Source: an uncultured Collinsella sp.
Lineage (GTDB): Bacteria; Actinomycetota; Coriobacteriia; Coriobacteriales; Coriobacteriaceae
Direction: 5' to 3'
DNA: 14,669 nt
Assembly: GCA_902492755.1 (NCBI GenBank)
Contig: CABUNB010000050.1
Location: 1-14,669 of the forward strand
The position numbers and the translations under genes are program-made. Below, piece after piece: positions 1 through 6,999 of this stretch; within the stretch, counting starts at the first letter, position 1; every line of letters begins with the position of its first letter. The notes below the pieces were generated by a model, which was not told the origin of the DNA, ran no database searches, and was given only the letters and a program-made list of their open reading frames with translations.

Positions 1-30
1 CGATTCTAGGCGATGGCCCTCCCTTGCTTC

Positions 31-690
31 TTACACCACGACTCCGCGCGCTACCCCAACGCTATAGAAATCGTTCAAAAGAGATTCGGATTCTTGTAGT
101 TTAGCCCTCATTTTATTGAGGTTTTTCGCCTCGGATGCATTTAAATCCTCCAATAAGAGCGTTTTTTGGCGATTATTCTCGATAATTGTCTTCTTCCGAT
201 TATCTGCTTCTATCTTTTCGCTTTTCTCGTTCGACCTTGCGCTCATGCCAAACAGAAAGCCGATTCCAATTAGTGCGGTTATTGCAAGAGGGAGAAATGG
301 TTTAATTACATTAATTAAGCCAAAAAAGGGCTTTACTAGGTATGAGCAGTAGCCGCCGAGGTCGGGACTAAAAATAAGGGCTACAAATGCATACCCGCTG
401 AAAATCGAACTAATAAACGAAGCAAAGATCGTCACTATGAAGGCCAGTGCGATAATTCCTGCGGCAGATGTTGCGCCAAACAATAGGGCTGAGAAGATGC
501 CTCCAGATATATTGCCGGCAAGTCCACTTTCGCTGTAGTCGTTTGGAACGTCGGTCGGGGCCAGTTTTTTTCTTTCTGAACTGACATAGCCTTCGAGAGC
601 CCGGATTGCGTTTTGCTGTACAAGCACTGATTTTTCTAAACAGTAGATTGATTTGACGTAGTTTTGCAGGTCGTTCCCCTGAACTTCCAT
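31..690 (-). CDS. Unrecognised coiled-coil membrane protein
   Basis: I do not recognise this 219-residue protein and assign no function. It starts at an ATG with AAGGA about nine bases upstream and ends in a TAA inside the window, so it is complete. Residues 5-42 are charged and probably helical. Residues about 60-108 and 130-150 are strongly hydrophobic, glycine/alanine/phenylalanine-rich membrane segments, probably three in all. Residues 152-208 are a long charged stretch rich in Lys, Glu, Asn and Arg with leucines at coiled-coil spacing. The layout is therefore helix, membrane block, long soluble coiled coil. Base composition is much more AT-rich than the housekeeping genes from 1082 onward, which suggests acquired DNA. 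It is divergent from the XRE-type repressor at 756, with 65 bp between the starts. A membrane effector controlled by that repressor is possible, but this is inference only. Confidence 0.72.
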   Translation of the reverse strand: MEVQGNDLQNYVKSIYCLEKSVLVQQNAIRALEGYVSSERKKLAPTDVPNDYSESGLAGNISGGIFSALLFGATSAAGIIALAFIVTIFASFISSIFSGYAFVALIFSPDLGGYCSYLVKPFFGLINVIKPFLPLAITALIGIGFLFGMSARSNEKSEKIEADNRKKTIIENNRQKTLLLEDLNASEAKNLNKMRAKLQESESLLNDFYSVGVARGVVV

Positions 691-703
691 GTCTGACCGT
701 CCT

Positions 704-723
704 TGTTGTAATATATCCCAACA
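704..723. promoter_or_regulatory. Candidate operator dyad between divergent genes
   Basis: TGTTG at 704-708 and CAACA at 719-723 are exact reverse complements. They are centred on the self-complementary ATATAT at 711-716, giving a 20-bp dyad with 16 symmetric positions. On the minus strand the dyad covers a -10-like TATATT for the membrane protein gene. Its size and position fit the binding site of a small XRE-type repressor such as the one encoded at 756. Binding is inferred. Confidence 0.4.
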
Positions 724-755
724 GTAGCATTACTATATCACATACGCTCTCTAGC

Positions 756-983
756 ATGGATAACAGCCAGAATGCGGGATATAGAGTGCTCGTAGGTCAT
801 AATTTAAAAAAGCTGAGAACGACCCAAGGACTGTCGTTGCGAAAGCTTGGCTATATGACCGGAATTGACTATGCGCATATTCATTCAATCGAAACGGGCA
901 ATGCTAATCCGACAATTGGTACATTGATAAAACTTGCCGATGCATTGGACATCGACTTGAAAAGTCTATTCGGCTCGAATTAG
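756..983 (+). CDS. Small XRE-family helix-turn-helix regulator
   Basis: This is a 75-residue protein that is almost entirely one Cro/C1-type DNA-binding domain. The helix-turn-helix spans about residues 14-70, with the family pattern NLKKLRTTQGLSLRKL, a recognition-helix region around 36-47 (IDYAHIHSIETG) and the typical ending LIKLADALDIDLKSLF. No sensor or oligomerisation domain follows, as in small autoregulating repressors. The ATG at 756 has no clear ribosome binding site. A GTG at 786, preceded by GCGGGA six bases upstream, would give a 65-residue form that still contains the whole domain, so the start is uncertain. It lies in the AT-rich left segment, divergent from the membrane protein ending at 690, and may repress both genes through the dyad at 704-723 (inference). 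Confidence 0.85.
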   Translation: MDNSQNAGYRVLVGHNLKKLRTTQGLSLRKLGYMTGIDYAHIHSIETGNANPTIGTLIKLADALDIDLKSLFGSN

Positions 984-1012
984 CAAGTCATTTATAAGGG
1001 TTGATATCTGCC

Positions 1013-1021
1013 TGCTACAAT
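1013..1021 (+). promoter_or_regulatory. Extended -10 promoter for the deaminase gene
   Basis: TGCTACAAT contains a TACAAT hexamer (five of six consensus bases) preceded by the TGn extension. No good -35 box is visible at the normal distance, which extended -10 promoters tolerate. It would give a leader of about 50 bases before the start at 1082. Confidence 0.45.
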
Positions 1022-1081
1022 GGAGCGAAATCTCCTATACCGCATCGAGCGGGGCATCACATCGACTGGGGAGGTACGCAT

Positions 1082-1606
1082 ATGTCGGACACTCAGCATC
1101 AAACTGCGTCGGGCAAGCGCCGCGACGTCATTAGCTGGGACGAGTTCTTTATGAGCGTGGCCATTGCCGCGCAGCGTCGCAGCAAGGACCCCAACACGCA
1201 GGTGGGCGCGTGCATCGCCAGCACCAACCACCGCATCCTTTCGGTGGGCTACAACGGTACACCCTCGGCGCTCAACGACGACTTTTTCCCGTGGGGTACG
1301 AGCGACGACCCGCTGCAGGACAAGCACAACTACGTGGTCCATGCCGAGGCAAACGCCGTGCTCAACTACCGTGGCTCACTCAAGGATCTCGAGGGTTCCA
1401 CGGTTTACGTCACGCTGTTCCCGTGCCACGACTGCGCCAAGATCCTGGCGCAGGTGGGCGTGGGCGAGGTCGTCTACCTGGACAATAAGTATGCCGACAC
1501 CGATGATGGACGCATCAGCCGCCGCATCCTCGACTCCTGTGGCATCAGCTACCGCCAGGTTATCGTCGATGTTCACATCGGCACCGAGGGGCAGGCTCAG
1601 CAGTAG
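1082..1606 (+). CDS. dCMP deaminase family protein (ComEB-like)
   Basis: A 174-residue zinc-dependent deaminase that most likely converts dCMP to dUMP for thymidylate synthesis. The zinc site is clear: HAE at residues 87-89 (His87 ligand, Glu89 proton shuttle) and PCHDC at 114-118 (Cys115 and Cys118 ligands). The N-terminal pattern SWDEFFMSVAIAAQRRSKDP and the VGYNGTP motif at 55-61 are typical of the dCMP deaminase/ComEB branch rather than tRNA or guanine deaminases. The frame is open upstream to 1001, but the ATG at 1082 has an excellent GGGGAGG seven bases ahead and removes a low-quality extension. The gene marks the return to normal GC content after the AT-rich left end. Family assignment is firm; the exact nucleotide substrate is inferred. 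Confidence 0.9.
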   Translation: MSDTQHQTASGKRRDVISWDEFFMSVAIAAQRRSKDPNTQVGACIASTNHRILSVGYNGTPSALNDDFFPWGTSDDPLQDKHNYVVHAEANAVLNYRGSLKDLEGSTVYVTLFPCHDCAKILAQVGVGEVVYLDNKYADTDDGRISRRILDSCGISYRQVIVDVHIGTEGQAQQ

Positions 1607-1740
1607 CGCGTGGCAACGCTAGCTGGCAACAAAAGGCAGCTCAAAGAGCCCCGTCCCAAATTGACTACTCGTGAAAGTCGCGTCTGCGCGCATGGACGGC
1701 TCGTGAGCGGGTACATGGCTGTAGTAACATAGCTTCTGTC

Positions 1741-1756
1741 CGCGGGCGTGCCCGCG
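1741..1756. repeat. Short perfect GC palindrome upstream of the NifU gene
   Basis: CGCGGGCGTGCCCGCG is a perfect inverted repeat that could form a six-base-pair stem with a CGTG loop. It ends eight bases before the ribosome binding site of the NifU-like gene. No T-run follows, so a leader structure or protein site is as likely as a terminator. Confidence 0.35.
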
Positions 1757-1778
1757 TTATTGTGAGAAAGGAGCCCCT

Positions 1779-2057
1779 GTGGCTGTTAACGAAGAGCTGC
1801 TTAAGAAGGTTCTTGAAGAGATTCGCCCCAACCTGCAGGCCGACGGCGGCGATATGGAGTATGTGGGCGTCGACGACGAGGGCGTCGTTAAGCTGGAACT
1901 GCAGGGCGCTTGCGCCGGCTGTCCCATGAGCTCGCTGACCCTTTCCATGGGTATCGAGCGCATCCTGAAGGAGCACGTGCCCGGCGTTACCCGCGTCGAG
2001 CAGGTCAATGCTTCCGGCGAGGCCGAGGACCTGTACGACGAGTACGCGCCGTTCTAA
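1779..2057 (+). CDS. NifU C-terminal domain protein (Nfu-type Fe-S scaffold)
   Basis: A 92-residue protein consisting only of the NifU C-terminal domain, which assembles or carries a 4Fe-4S cluster between two subunits and passes it to target enzymes. The N-terminal helix, the family motif RPNLQADGGD at residues 16-25 and the cluster motif CAGC at 45-48 (Cys45 and Cys48), followed by PMSSLTL, are all present. The remaining part ends in the typical VPGVTRVEQV stretch. It starts at a GTG with AAAGGAG five bases upstream. The size matches stand-alone Nfu proteins of Gram-positive bacteria. The next gene, lgt, is 109 bp downstream past a hairpin, so co-transcription is uncertain. Confidence 0.92.
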   Translation: MAVNEELLKKVLEEIRPNLQADGGDMEYVGVDDEGVVKLELQGACAGCPMSSLTLSMGIERILKEHVPGVTRVEQVNASGEAEDLYDEYAPF

Positions 2058-2106
2058 GATGCGAAAGCTGCGGACGGTACGCTCCGCATAGACGTTACGT
2101 CCAAAT

Positions 2107-2139
2107 ATGCGGCTGCGAGCGCAAGGCCCGCGGCCGCAT
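2107..2139 (+). terminator. Hairpin between NifU gene and lgt
   Basis: An eleven-base-pair stem (2107-2117 with 2129-2139, one G-U wobble) encloses an eleven-base loop. Only a short TTT-G-T tract follows, so termination may be partial, or the structure may act in the lgt leader. Confidence 0.45.
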
Positions 2140-2166
2140 TTGTATGTAGGGAGCAGGGGGATCGAT

Positions 2167-2988
2167 ATGCTCAACGACCTCTACCATATGCTTGATCCTG
2201 TCGCGATCTCGGCGGGCCCCATCACTATCTACTGGTACGGCCTGGCCTACGTGGTCGGCGCTCTGCTCACGGCGGTCGTCATGTACCGCACACAGCGTCG
2301 CTGGGGCTTTAACATCACGATTGACGACCTGACGAGTGTCGTGGTCGGCGTGGTCTTTGGCCTCATTATCGGTGCGCGCCTGTTCTACGTCGTCTTTTAC
2401 GGTGATGGCTACTACTGGGCACACCCGCTCGAGATCTTTGCCACCAACGAGGGCGGCATGAGCTTCCATGGCGGTTTGGTGGGCGGCATTATCGGCGGCA
2501 TCATCGTGTGCCGCATGTATAAGCTCGACGCATGGACTCTGGCAGACCTTGCCGTCATCGGCGCGCCGCTGGCCTTGTGCCTGGGCCGTTGTGCCAACTT
2601 TGTCAACGGTGAGCTGTGGGGCAAGCCGACCGATCTGCCCTGGGGTGTGGTCTTTGGCGGGACTGCGGGCGATATGCCGCGTCACCCCTCCCAACTCTAC
2701 GAGGCATTTCTTGAGGGCATTGTGCTCTTCTGCATCCTGCAGGTGCTCAGCCGCAAAAAGCCGCTGCTGCCCCAGGGCACGTTTATGGGCGTGTTTGTGA
2801 TGGGTTACGGCATCGTCCGCTTCCTCGTCGAGTTCGTGCGCGTGCCCGATGCGCAGCTGGGCTATCTGCTGGGTGGCGTCATCACCATGGGTCAGCTGCT
2901 GAGCCTTCCGCTCGTTATTGCGGGCCTGGCGCTCGTCATCTTTGCGCGCCGCCGCAATCGCCCCCAGCGCATCTACCTCGACGCCTAA
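2167..2988 (+). CDS. lgt: Prolipoprotein diacylglyceryl transferase Lgt
   Basis: Lgt moves a diacylglyceryl group from phosphatidylglycerol onto the lipobox cysteine of prelipoproteins, the first step of lipoprotein maturation at the cytoplasmic membrane. The 273-residue product has about seven membrane segments. Family hallmarks are SFHGGLVGG at 99-107 (His101 corresponds to the essential His of E. coli Lgt), the signature GRCANFVNGELWG at 140-152 with Arg141, Asn144 and Glu149, RHPSQLYE at 172-179 and the late MGQLLSLP at 241-248. In the signature, Ala143 stands where Gly is usual. The frame is open from 2107, but the ATG at 2167 has AGGGGG six bases upstream and begins with the usual short periplasmic start. 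The product ends in a basic tail. It is followed by two hairpins and then the large membrane protein gene. Confidence 0.96.
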   Translation: MLNDLYHMLDPVAISAGPITIYWYGLAYVVGALLTAVVMYRTQRRWGFNITIDDLTSVVVGVVFGLIIGARLFYVVFYGDGYYWAHPLEIFATNEGGMSFHGGLVGGIIGGIIVCRMYKLDAWTLADLAVIGAPLALCLGRCANFVNGELWGKPTDLPWGVVFGGTAGDMPRHPSQLYEAFLEGIVLFCILQVLSRKKPLLPQGTFMGVFVMGYGIVRFLVEFVRVPDAQLGYLLGGVITMGQLLSLPLVIAGLALVIFARRRNRPQRIYLDA

Positions 2989-2997
2989 CCACCACAT

Positions 2998-3032
2998 ACC
3001 ACCACAAAGGGGACGGGCGCCTTTGTGGTGGT
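2998..3032. repeat. Strong hairpin after lgt (CCACCACAAAGG type)
   Basis: A perfect thirteen-base-pair inverted repeat (2998-3010 with 3020-3032) has a nine-base loop containing the core GGGGACGGG (3009-3017). Only TTT follows. It may end lgt transcription, but its shape and its core shared with other intergenic sites suggest a dispersed element. Confidence 0.55.
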
Positions 3033-3057
3033 TTGCTGGGCAACGATGACAGAACCG

Positions 3058-3110
3058 TAACGTTTCCCCAGATAAAACCTGCCAAAATAAACCTGTCCCT
3101 TTTTGGCAGG
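3058..3110 (-). repeat. Dispersed hairpin element, copy A
   Basis: This 53-base segment, read on the minus strand, matches 7936-7988 on the plus strand at 48 of 53 positions. The right part forms a thirteen-base-pair stem (3075-3087 with 3101-3113) around a loop carrying CCTGTCCC. It lies between lgt and the DUF6020-type gene, ending just before that gene's ribosome binding site. Confidence 0.75.
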
Positions 3111-3132
3111 TTTCTAGAAAGGCTTTCGGACT

Positions 3133-5316
3133 GTGAAGGATTCCGATCTCTCCACAACGGCTGCGCGCGACGCTGCCCGCATCGTCTGGTTTAAGCGCTA
3201 CCCCGCCAAGCAGACGCTCATCGCATTTCTGCTCGCGCTGTTGGCGACCACGGCGTTTTCCATCGATCCCGCCCCGGTGTCGAGCAACGCAGTCTTGGCG
3301 ATTGACCCCAAAGCCTCGGGCATGCTGTACGTGTGCTACGAGGTGCTCCTCTCGTTTGCCGGCCATACCGACGCGGTCATGCTGCTTGCGCTTGCCTGCC
3401 TGCTCACGCTGCCGTTTCGCTACGTGTTCTTTGGCCGTGGCGACACCTGGTGCCCATCGATTATTCTGCCGTCGCTGTTCTTCGCCATCTGCATGGTGTT
3501 CGGCCGCAGCTACGACCTCACCGACTCGGCCGAGATTGTTCTTGGCGACAAGGCCCGCATCATCTGCGCCTGGATTGGCGGCGCGGGCTGGATGCTCCTA
3601 GCGATCGTGGCCTTCTATCTGGCTTTTGAGTGTCTAGATTGGCTGAGCTCCCGGCGCATCCCGTTTTCCGAGGCGCACTTTGGCCGCATATGGCGTGTGG
3701 CTCACGCCGTGCTCTCGGTCCATCCCTTTGCCGGGCCCTTCCTGGTGCTTATGATCGCCTGGGCGCCCACGCTCATCGCTTCGCTGCCCGGTCTTTTTAT
3801 GGGAGATACGGGTGCACAGATTCGCCAGTGGTTCAACTATCCCAACGGCACGAGCGACTACCTGCGCCTACTCAACCCCAACGTGCTGCTCAACGGGCAT
3901 CATCCCGTAGTGCACACGGCCATTATCGGCTCGTGCGTTCAACTGGGGCTTTCGCTGTTCAACAGCGCTAACGCGGGCCTCATCATCTATACCTGCGCTC
4001 AATTTGTCATCACGGCTGCCTGCATGGCCTATTCCATTTCGTCGCTGCGCAAACTGGGCGTGAGCCTGCCGGTTCGCGGTACGATCCTGCTGTTCTTTGC
4101 GTTTATGCCGATGTTCTCTAACTACGCGGCCCTGCTCACCAAAGACGTGCTCTTTGCCGACGCGTTTTTGGTGCTGCTGGTACAGACCGTGAAGCTCGTG
4201 GCATGTGGCTTGCCCCGTCGTGATGCCAATGTCGAGCGAGCGGGCGAGAAAGCCCCCGTGCTCTTTGTGCGCCACGACTGGCTGTTGCTTGCGCTGGCTG
4301 CCATGGGTTCCACGTTTTTGCGCAATGGCGGCCTGGTGTTTCCCCTGGCGTCATGCGTAATCGCGGCGGCGTTTTGCGCATGGGATGTACATATCGCTCG
4401 TCGTGCGGCTAAGCAGACGGGCGCTGCGGTTTCATGCGCCACGCCGCGCTTCCGCTGGGTTGGCGTCCTCGCGGTGCTCGCACTCTGCCTTGCCTCTAAT
4501 ATGTACTTCACCAAGGTGTTTATGCCGGCGCACGACATTACGCCCGGCTCCAAGCGCGAAATCCTCTCGATTCCGTTCCAACAGACGGCTCGTTTCGTCC
4601 AAAAGCACGACGGCCTCAACTCGGGCGTCAACCCTACGGTTAAGGAGGACGGCACTATCGTGGAGGCGCCCTGCGACGGTTTGGTGACCGACGAGGAGCG
4701 TGCCGTGATCGACCGTGTGCTCAAGTACGAGAATCTGGGCCGCCGTTACAACCCGGATAAGTCGGACGCCGTCAAAAATTGCTTTAACGAGTATGCCTCG
4801 CAGGAGGACATCAAGGCCTATTTTGAGGTCTGGGCGCAGATGTTCAAGAAAGATCCTGAGTGCTATATTTCGGCGCTTATCAATAACTACTATGGTTATT
4901 TTTATCCGAGCGCGCGCGATGCCTGGGTCTACAGCACGGCGCGTAGTGCCGAGATCATGGCGCGCCCCGACAACCTCAAGTATTTCGACTTCCATCCGGT
5001 TGACAGCAACGTGGTGCGCTGGTGCGATCACCTGATCAATCTGTACCGTGTGGCGGTGCAGCGCATCCCGTTTATTTCGCTCACTATGAGCTCGGCCACC
5101 TATGTGTGGATCATGATCGTCGTGGTGGTTTACCTGTTGCGCCGCCATTCGTGGCGCGCGCTGGCCATCTGGGTGCCGCTGCTGGGCGTGCTCGCCGTGT
5201 GCCTGATTGGTCCGTGCAACGGCTCGACCTACATGCGCTACCTGTATCCGGTCATCGCCTGTATGCCCTTCGCCATCGGCGCCACCGTCACCCGCAGCGA
5301 CTTCCTCTGGTCCTAA
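3133..5316 (+). CDS. DUF6020-type polytopic membrane protein, GT-C glycosyltransferase-like
   Basis: A 727-residue integral membrane protein with about eleven or more membrane segments. There is an N-terminal anchor at 27-44, further segments around 82-123, 145-165 and 200-222, a run between about 260 and 460, and a C-terminal group at 645-720. A hydrophilic domain of about 180 residues (465-640) faces one side of the membrane. The acidic loop motif PGLFMGDTGAQI at 219-230, GHHPVVHT at 255-262, LLTKDVLFA at 334-342, PFQQTAR at 481-487 and a closing MRYLYPVIA at 701-709 recall DUF6020 proteins. Their architecture resembles lipid-linked-sugar (GT-C fold) glycosyltransferases. Asp225 is a candidate catalytic acid. 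It starts at a GTG with AGAAAGG ten bases upstream. Family assignment is from memory of motifs; activity and substrate are unknown. Confidence 0.8.
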   Translation: MKDSDLSTTAARDAARIVWFKRYPAKQTLIAFLLALLATTAFSIDPAPVSSNAVLAIDPKASGMLYVCYEVLLSFAGHTDAVMLLALACLLTLPFRYVFFGRGDTWCPSIILPSLFFAICMVFGRSYDLTDSAEIVLGDKARIICAWIGGAGWMLLAIVAFYLAFECLDWLSSRRIPFSEAHFGRIWRVAHAVLSVHPFAGPFLVLMIAWAPTLIASLPGLFMGDTGAQIRQWFNYPNGTSDYLRLLNPNVLLNGHHPVVHTAIIGSCVQLGLSLFNSANAGLIIYTCAQFVITAACMAYSISSLRKLGVSLPVRGTILLFFAFMPMFSNYAALLTKDVLFADAFLVLLVQTVKLVACGLPRRDANVERAGEKAPVLFVRHDWLLLALAAMGSTFLRNGGLVFPLASCVIAAAFCAWDVHIARRAAKQTGAAVSCATPRFRWVGVLAVLALCLASNMYFTKVFMPAHDITPGSKREILSIPFQQTARFVQKHDGLNSGVNPTVKEDGTIVEAPCDGLVTDEERAVIDRVLKYENLGRRYNPDKSDAVKNCFNEYASQEDIKAYFEVWAQMFKKDPECYISALINNYYGYFYPSARDAWVYSTARSAEIMARPDNLKYFDFHPVDSNVVRWCDHLINLYRVAVQRIPFISLTMSSATYVWIMIVVVVYLLRRHSWRALAIWVPLLGVLAVCLIGPCNGSTYMRYLYPVIACMPFAIGATVTRSDFLWS

Positions 5317-5383
5317 CTTGATGCATTGGGGTCAGGTTTCTTTGCACCAAAGGGGGCATCATCACGACGCCTTCATTTTGGGG

Positions 5384-5412
5384 TTTATCTCGCAGGCCAG
5401 TAGGTATATCAT
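5384..5412 (+). promoter_or_regulatory. Possible promoter for yebC
   Basis: TATCAT at 5407-5412 matches five of six -10 bases. A weak TTTATC at 5384-5389 lies 17 bp upstream. This would give a leader of about 60 bases before the yebC start. Confidence 0.3.
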
Positions 5413-5480
5413 AACGACGTTTGTTTATATTGCCCGAGCATTCACGCTGGGCTTTAGGTCGAAACCGATAGGAGACACGT

Positions 5481-6287
5481 ATGTCCGGACACTCTAAGTG
5501 GGCCACAACCAAGCATCGTAAGGGCGCGCAGGACGCCAAGCGTTCCGCCCTCTTCTCCAAGCTCAGCCGCAACATCACCGTTGCTGCCCGTCTCGGTGGC
5601 GATCCGCTGCCCGAGAACAACGCCAGCCTCGCCGCTGCCGTCGCCAAGGCTAAGGCTCAGTCCATGCCTAAGGACAAGATCAAGTCCGCTATCGACAAGG
5701 CTTTTGGTTCGGGTGCCGACGCTGCCGTCTACGAGAACATCGTGTACGAGGGCTACGGTCCCGCCGGTGTCGCCGTCTACGTCGACTGCCTGACCGACAA
5801 CCGCAACCGTACCGCCGCTGATGTCCGCTCCGCCTTCTCCCACGCTGGTGGCAACCTGGGCACCTCCGGCTCCGTCGCCTTCCAGTTTGAGCGCAAGGGC
5901 CAGATCGTCGTCGCCAAGGAGATCCTGGACGAGAACGCCAAGAAGGAGACCATGATCGCCAACGGTGCTGCCGGTGACGAGGATGAGTTCATGATGGCCA
6001 TCGCCGAGGCCGGTGGCGAGGACTACGAGGACGCCGGCGAGGAGTGGATCGTCTGGACTACTGCCAACGAGGTCATGGCTGTCTCCAAGGCGCTCGAGGA
6101 GCAGGGCGTCCAGGTCAAGGGCTCCGAGACCACCATGGTCCCGACCACCCCGACCGAGGTCTCCGGCGCCGACGCCAAGAAGGTTCAGCGCCTCATCGAC
6201 CGTCTTGAGGAGCTCGACGACGTCCAGGATGTTTACAGCACCATGGACATGACCGACGAGGTCATCGCTGCCCTCGAGGAGGAGTAG
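5481..6287 (+). CDS. yebC: YebC/TACO1 family translation-associated protein
   Basis: YebC/TACO1 proteins were long listed as transcription regulators (PmpR type) and are now mainly linked to translation, including relief of ribosome stalling on proline-rich stretches. The N-terminus SGHSKWATTKHRKGAQDAKR and the central YEGYGPAGVA and GGNLGTSGSVAFQF motifs are diagnostic. At 268 residues it is about 20 longer than usual; the extra residues sit around 147-172, where the middle domain has an acidic and alanine-rich insertion. Codon use is very biased to C/G endings, as in highly expressed genes. The ATG has AGGAG six bases upstream. The gene has its own upstream space and a strong downstream terminator, so it is probably transcribed alone. 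Confidence 0.96.
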   Translation: MSGHSKWATTKHRKGAQDAKRSALFSKLSRNITVAARLGGDPLPENNASLAAAVAKAKAQSMPKDKIKSAIDKAFGSGADAAVYENIVYEGYGPAGVAVYVDCLTDNRNRTAADVRSAFSHAGGNLGTSGSVAFQFERKGQIVVAKEILDENAKKETMIANGAAGDEDEFMMAIAEAGGEDYEDAGEEWIVWTTANEVMAVSKALEEQGVQVKGSETTMVPTTPTEVSGADAKKVQRLIDRLEELDDVQDVYSTMDMTDEVIAALEEE

Positions 6288-6291
6288 CGCC

Positions 6292-6311
6292 TGCACGGAT
6301 TGAGCCGTGCA
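6292..6311. repeat. Small perfect hairpin just after yebC
   Basis: TGCACGG and CCGTGCA form a seven-base-pair stem with a six-base loop, four bases after the yebC stop. No T-run follows, so it is not a terminator alone. It may protect the 3' end. Confidence 0.35.
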
Positions 6312-6356
6312 TATCTGGGCATAATGAAGCGAGCATGCAAGCCTCGTGGAATAGAT

Positions 6357-6398
6357 GAGCCGGATCCGCGTGCGTAGAGCACCGGACCCGGCTCTTTT
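6357..6398 (+). terminator. Intrinsic terminator of yebC
   Basis: GAGCCGG (6357-6363) pairs with CCGGCTC (6388-6394). After one mismatch, TCCG pairs with CGGA, and an inner GTGC/GCAC stem closes the loop. TTTT follows directly, giving a classic long intrinsic terminator. Confidence 0.85.
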
Positions 6399-6403
6399 AT
6401 AAT
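6398..6403 (+). promoter_or_regulatory. Perfect -10 box at the end of the terminator, promoter for amaP operon
   Basis: TATAAT, a perfect -10 hexamer, begins on the last T of the yebC terminator tract. No good -35 sequence lies upstream, because that space is the terminator stem. Transcription would begin near 6410, about 43 bases before the amaP start. Confidence 0.5.
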
Positions 6404-6453
6404 GGTGCGAACCGTTTTGCATTTCGAGAGCCGAGATTTGAAGGGAGCGCCGC

Positions 6454-6999
6454 GTGCGCGTACTCAAACGAGCCCTAGCGATCGTGTATCTTGCCGCCAC
6501 CATCGTGGCGCTGGGTACGCTTGTCTGCCAGTTTTGGGGGCCGTATACGTATCGCTTTATGCTGCTGATGCGCGACCCCATGCCGCGCATTGTCGTGACG
6601 GCATGCGGCGGAGTTGTGGCGATCGGCGTGCTGGTAAGCTTCTTCCGCCTGATGTTTGCTCGTCGCGAGCCGTCCTGTGTGCATCCGGCGGGGGAGCGCA
6701 ATATCGAGGTCACCCTTGCGGCGCTTTCTTCGTGTGCTAGGGCTGCTGCCGAGCGCGACGACCGCGTGATGGTCGAGCATGTCGAGGCCCGCGTCCAAGG
6801 CCCCGACGATTCGCACGTCCGATTTAAGGTCGAGGCTATCGCGCTTGACGATAAGGACGTGGCATCTCTGGCTACCGCGATGCAGCAGCGCATCGAGGAA
6901 GCTTGCGACACCATGCTCGGCACGCCGGGTACGACCACGCGCGTCCGTTTTTTGCCGTCCAAGACTACCGTCCAGACCGTGGAGGTTTCCGGTGAGTGA
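6454..6999 (+). CDS. amaP: AmaP-like membrane anchor for Asp23 protein
   Basis: In Staphylococcus aureus AmaP anchors the abundant cytosolic Asp23 protein to the membrane as part of the cell-envelope stress response. This 181-residue protein has the same plan: two N-terminal membrane segments at about 7-27 and 44-67 joined by a short loop, then a soluble domain at 82-178 resembling an Asp23 fold (NIEVTLAALSS through VRFLPSKTTVQTVEV). The start is a GTG with AAGGGAG six bases upstream. Its stop overlaps the DUF2273 gene by eight bases, showing translational coupling, and the Asp23-family gene follows. Gene order amaP, DUF2273, asp23 matches the S. aureus arrangement, which supports the call more than sequence alone. 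Confidence 0.82.
   Translation: MRVLKRALAIVYLAATIVALGTLVCQFWGPYTYRFMLLMRDPMPRIVVTACGGVVAIGVLVSFFRLMFARREPSCVHPAGERNIEVTLAALSSCARAAAERDDRVMVEHVEARVQGPDDSHVRFKVEAIALDDKDVASLATAMQQRIEEACDTMLGTPGTTTRVRFLPSKTTVQTVEVSGE

Noticed and set aside
704..736. Classic -35/-10 promoter for the XRE gene
   Set aside because: TACTAT at 731-736 is a possible -10, but no -35 lies at an acceptable distance, so it is not listed as a promoter.
1661..1730. TTGACT (1661) with TAACAT (1725) as promoter of the NifU gene
   Set aside because: The two boxes are nearly 60 bases apart and neither has a partner at normal spacing.
3058..3110. Short similar peptides encoded by both repeat copies (LPKRDRF...)
   Set aside because: The likeness comes from the shared DNA repeat. 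There is no start, ribosome binding site or independent protein conservation, so no gene is called.
2095..3366. Long minus-strand open frame (423 codons) opposite lgt
   Set aside because: It is antisense to an unambiguous Lgt gene. Its composition (His, Ala, Asp, Arg rich) is that of a GC-codon shadow, and it runs through intergenic hairpins.
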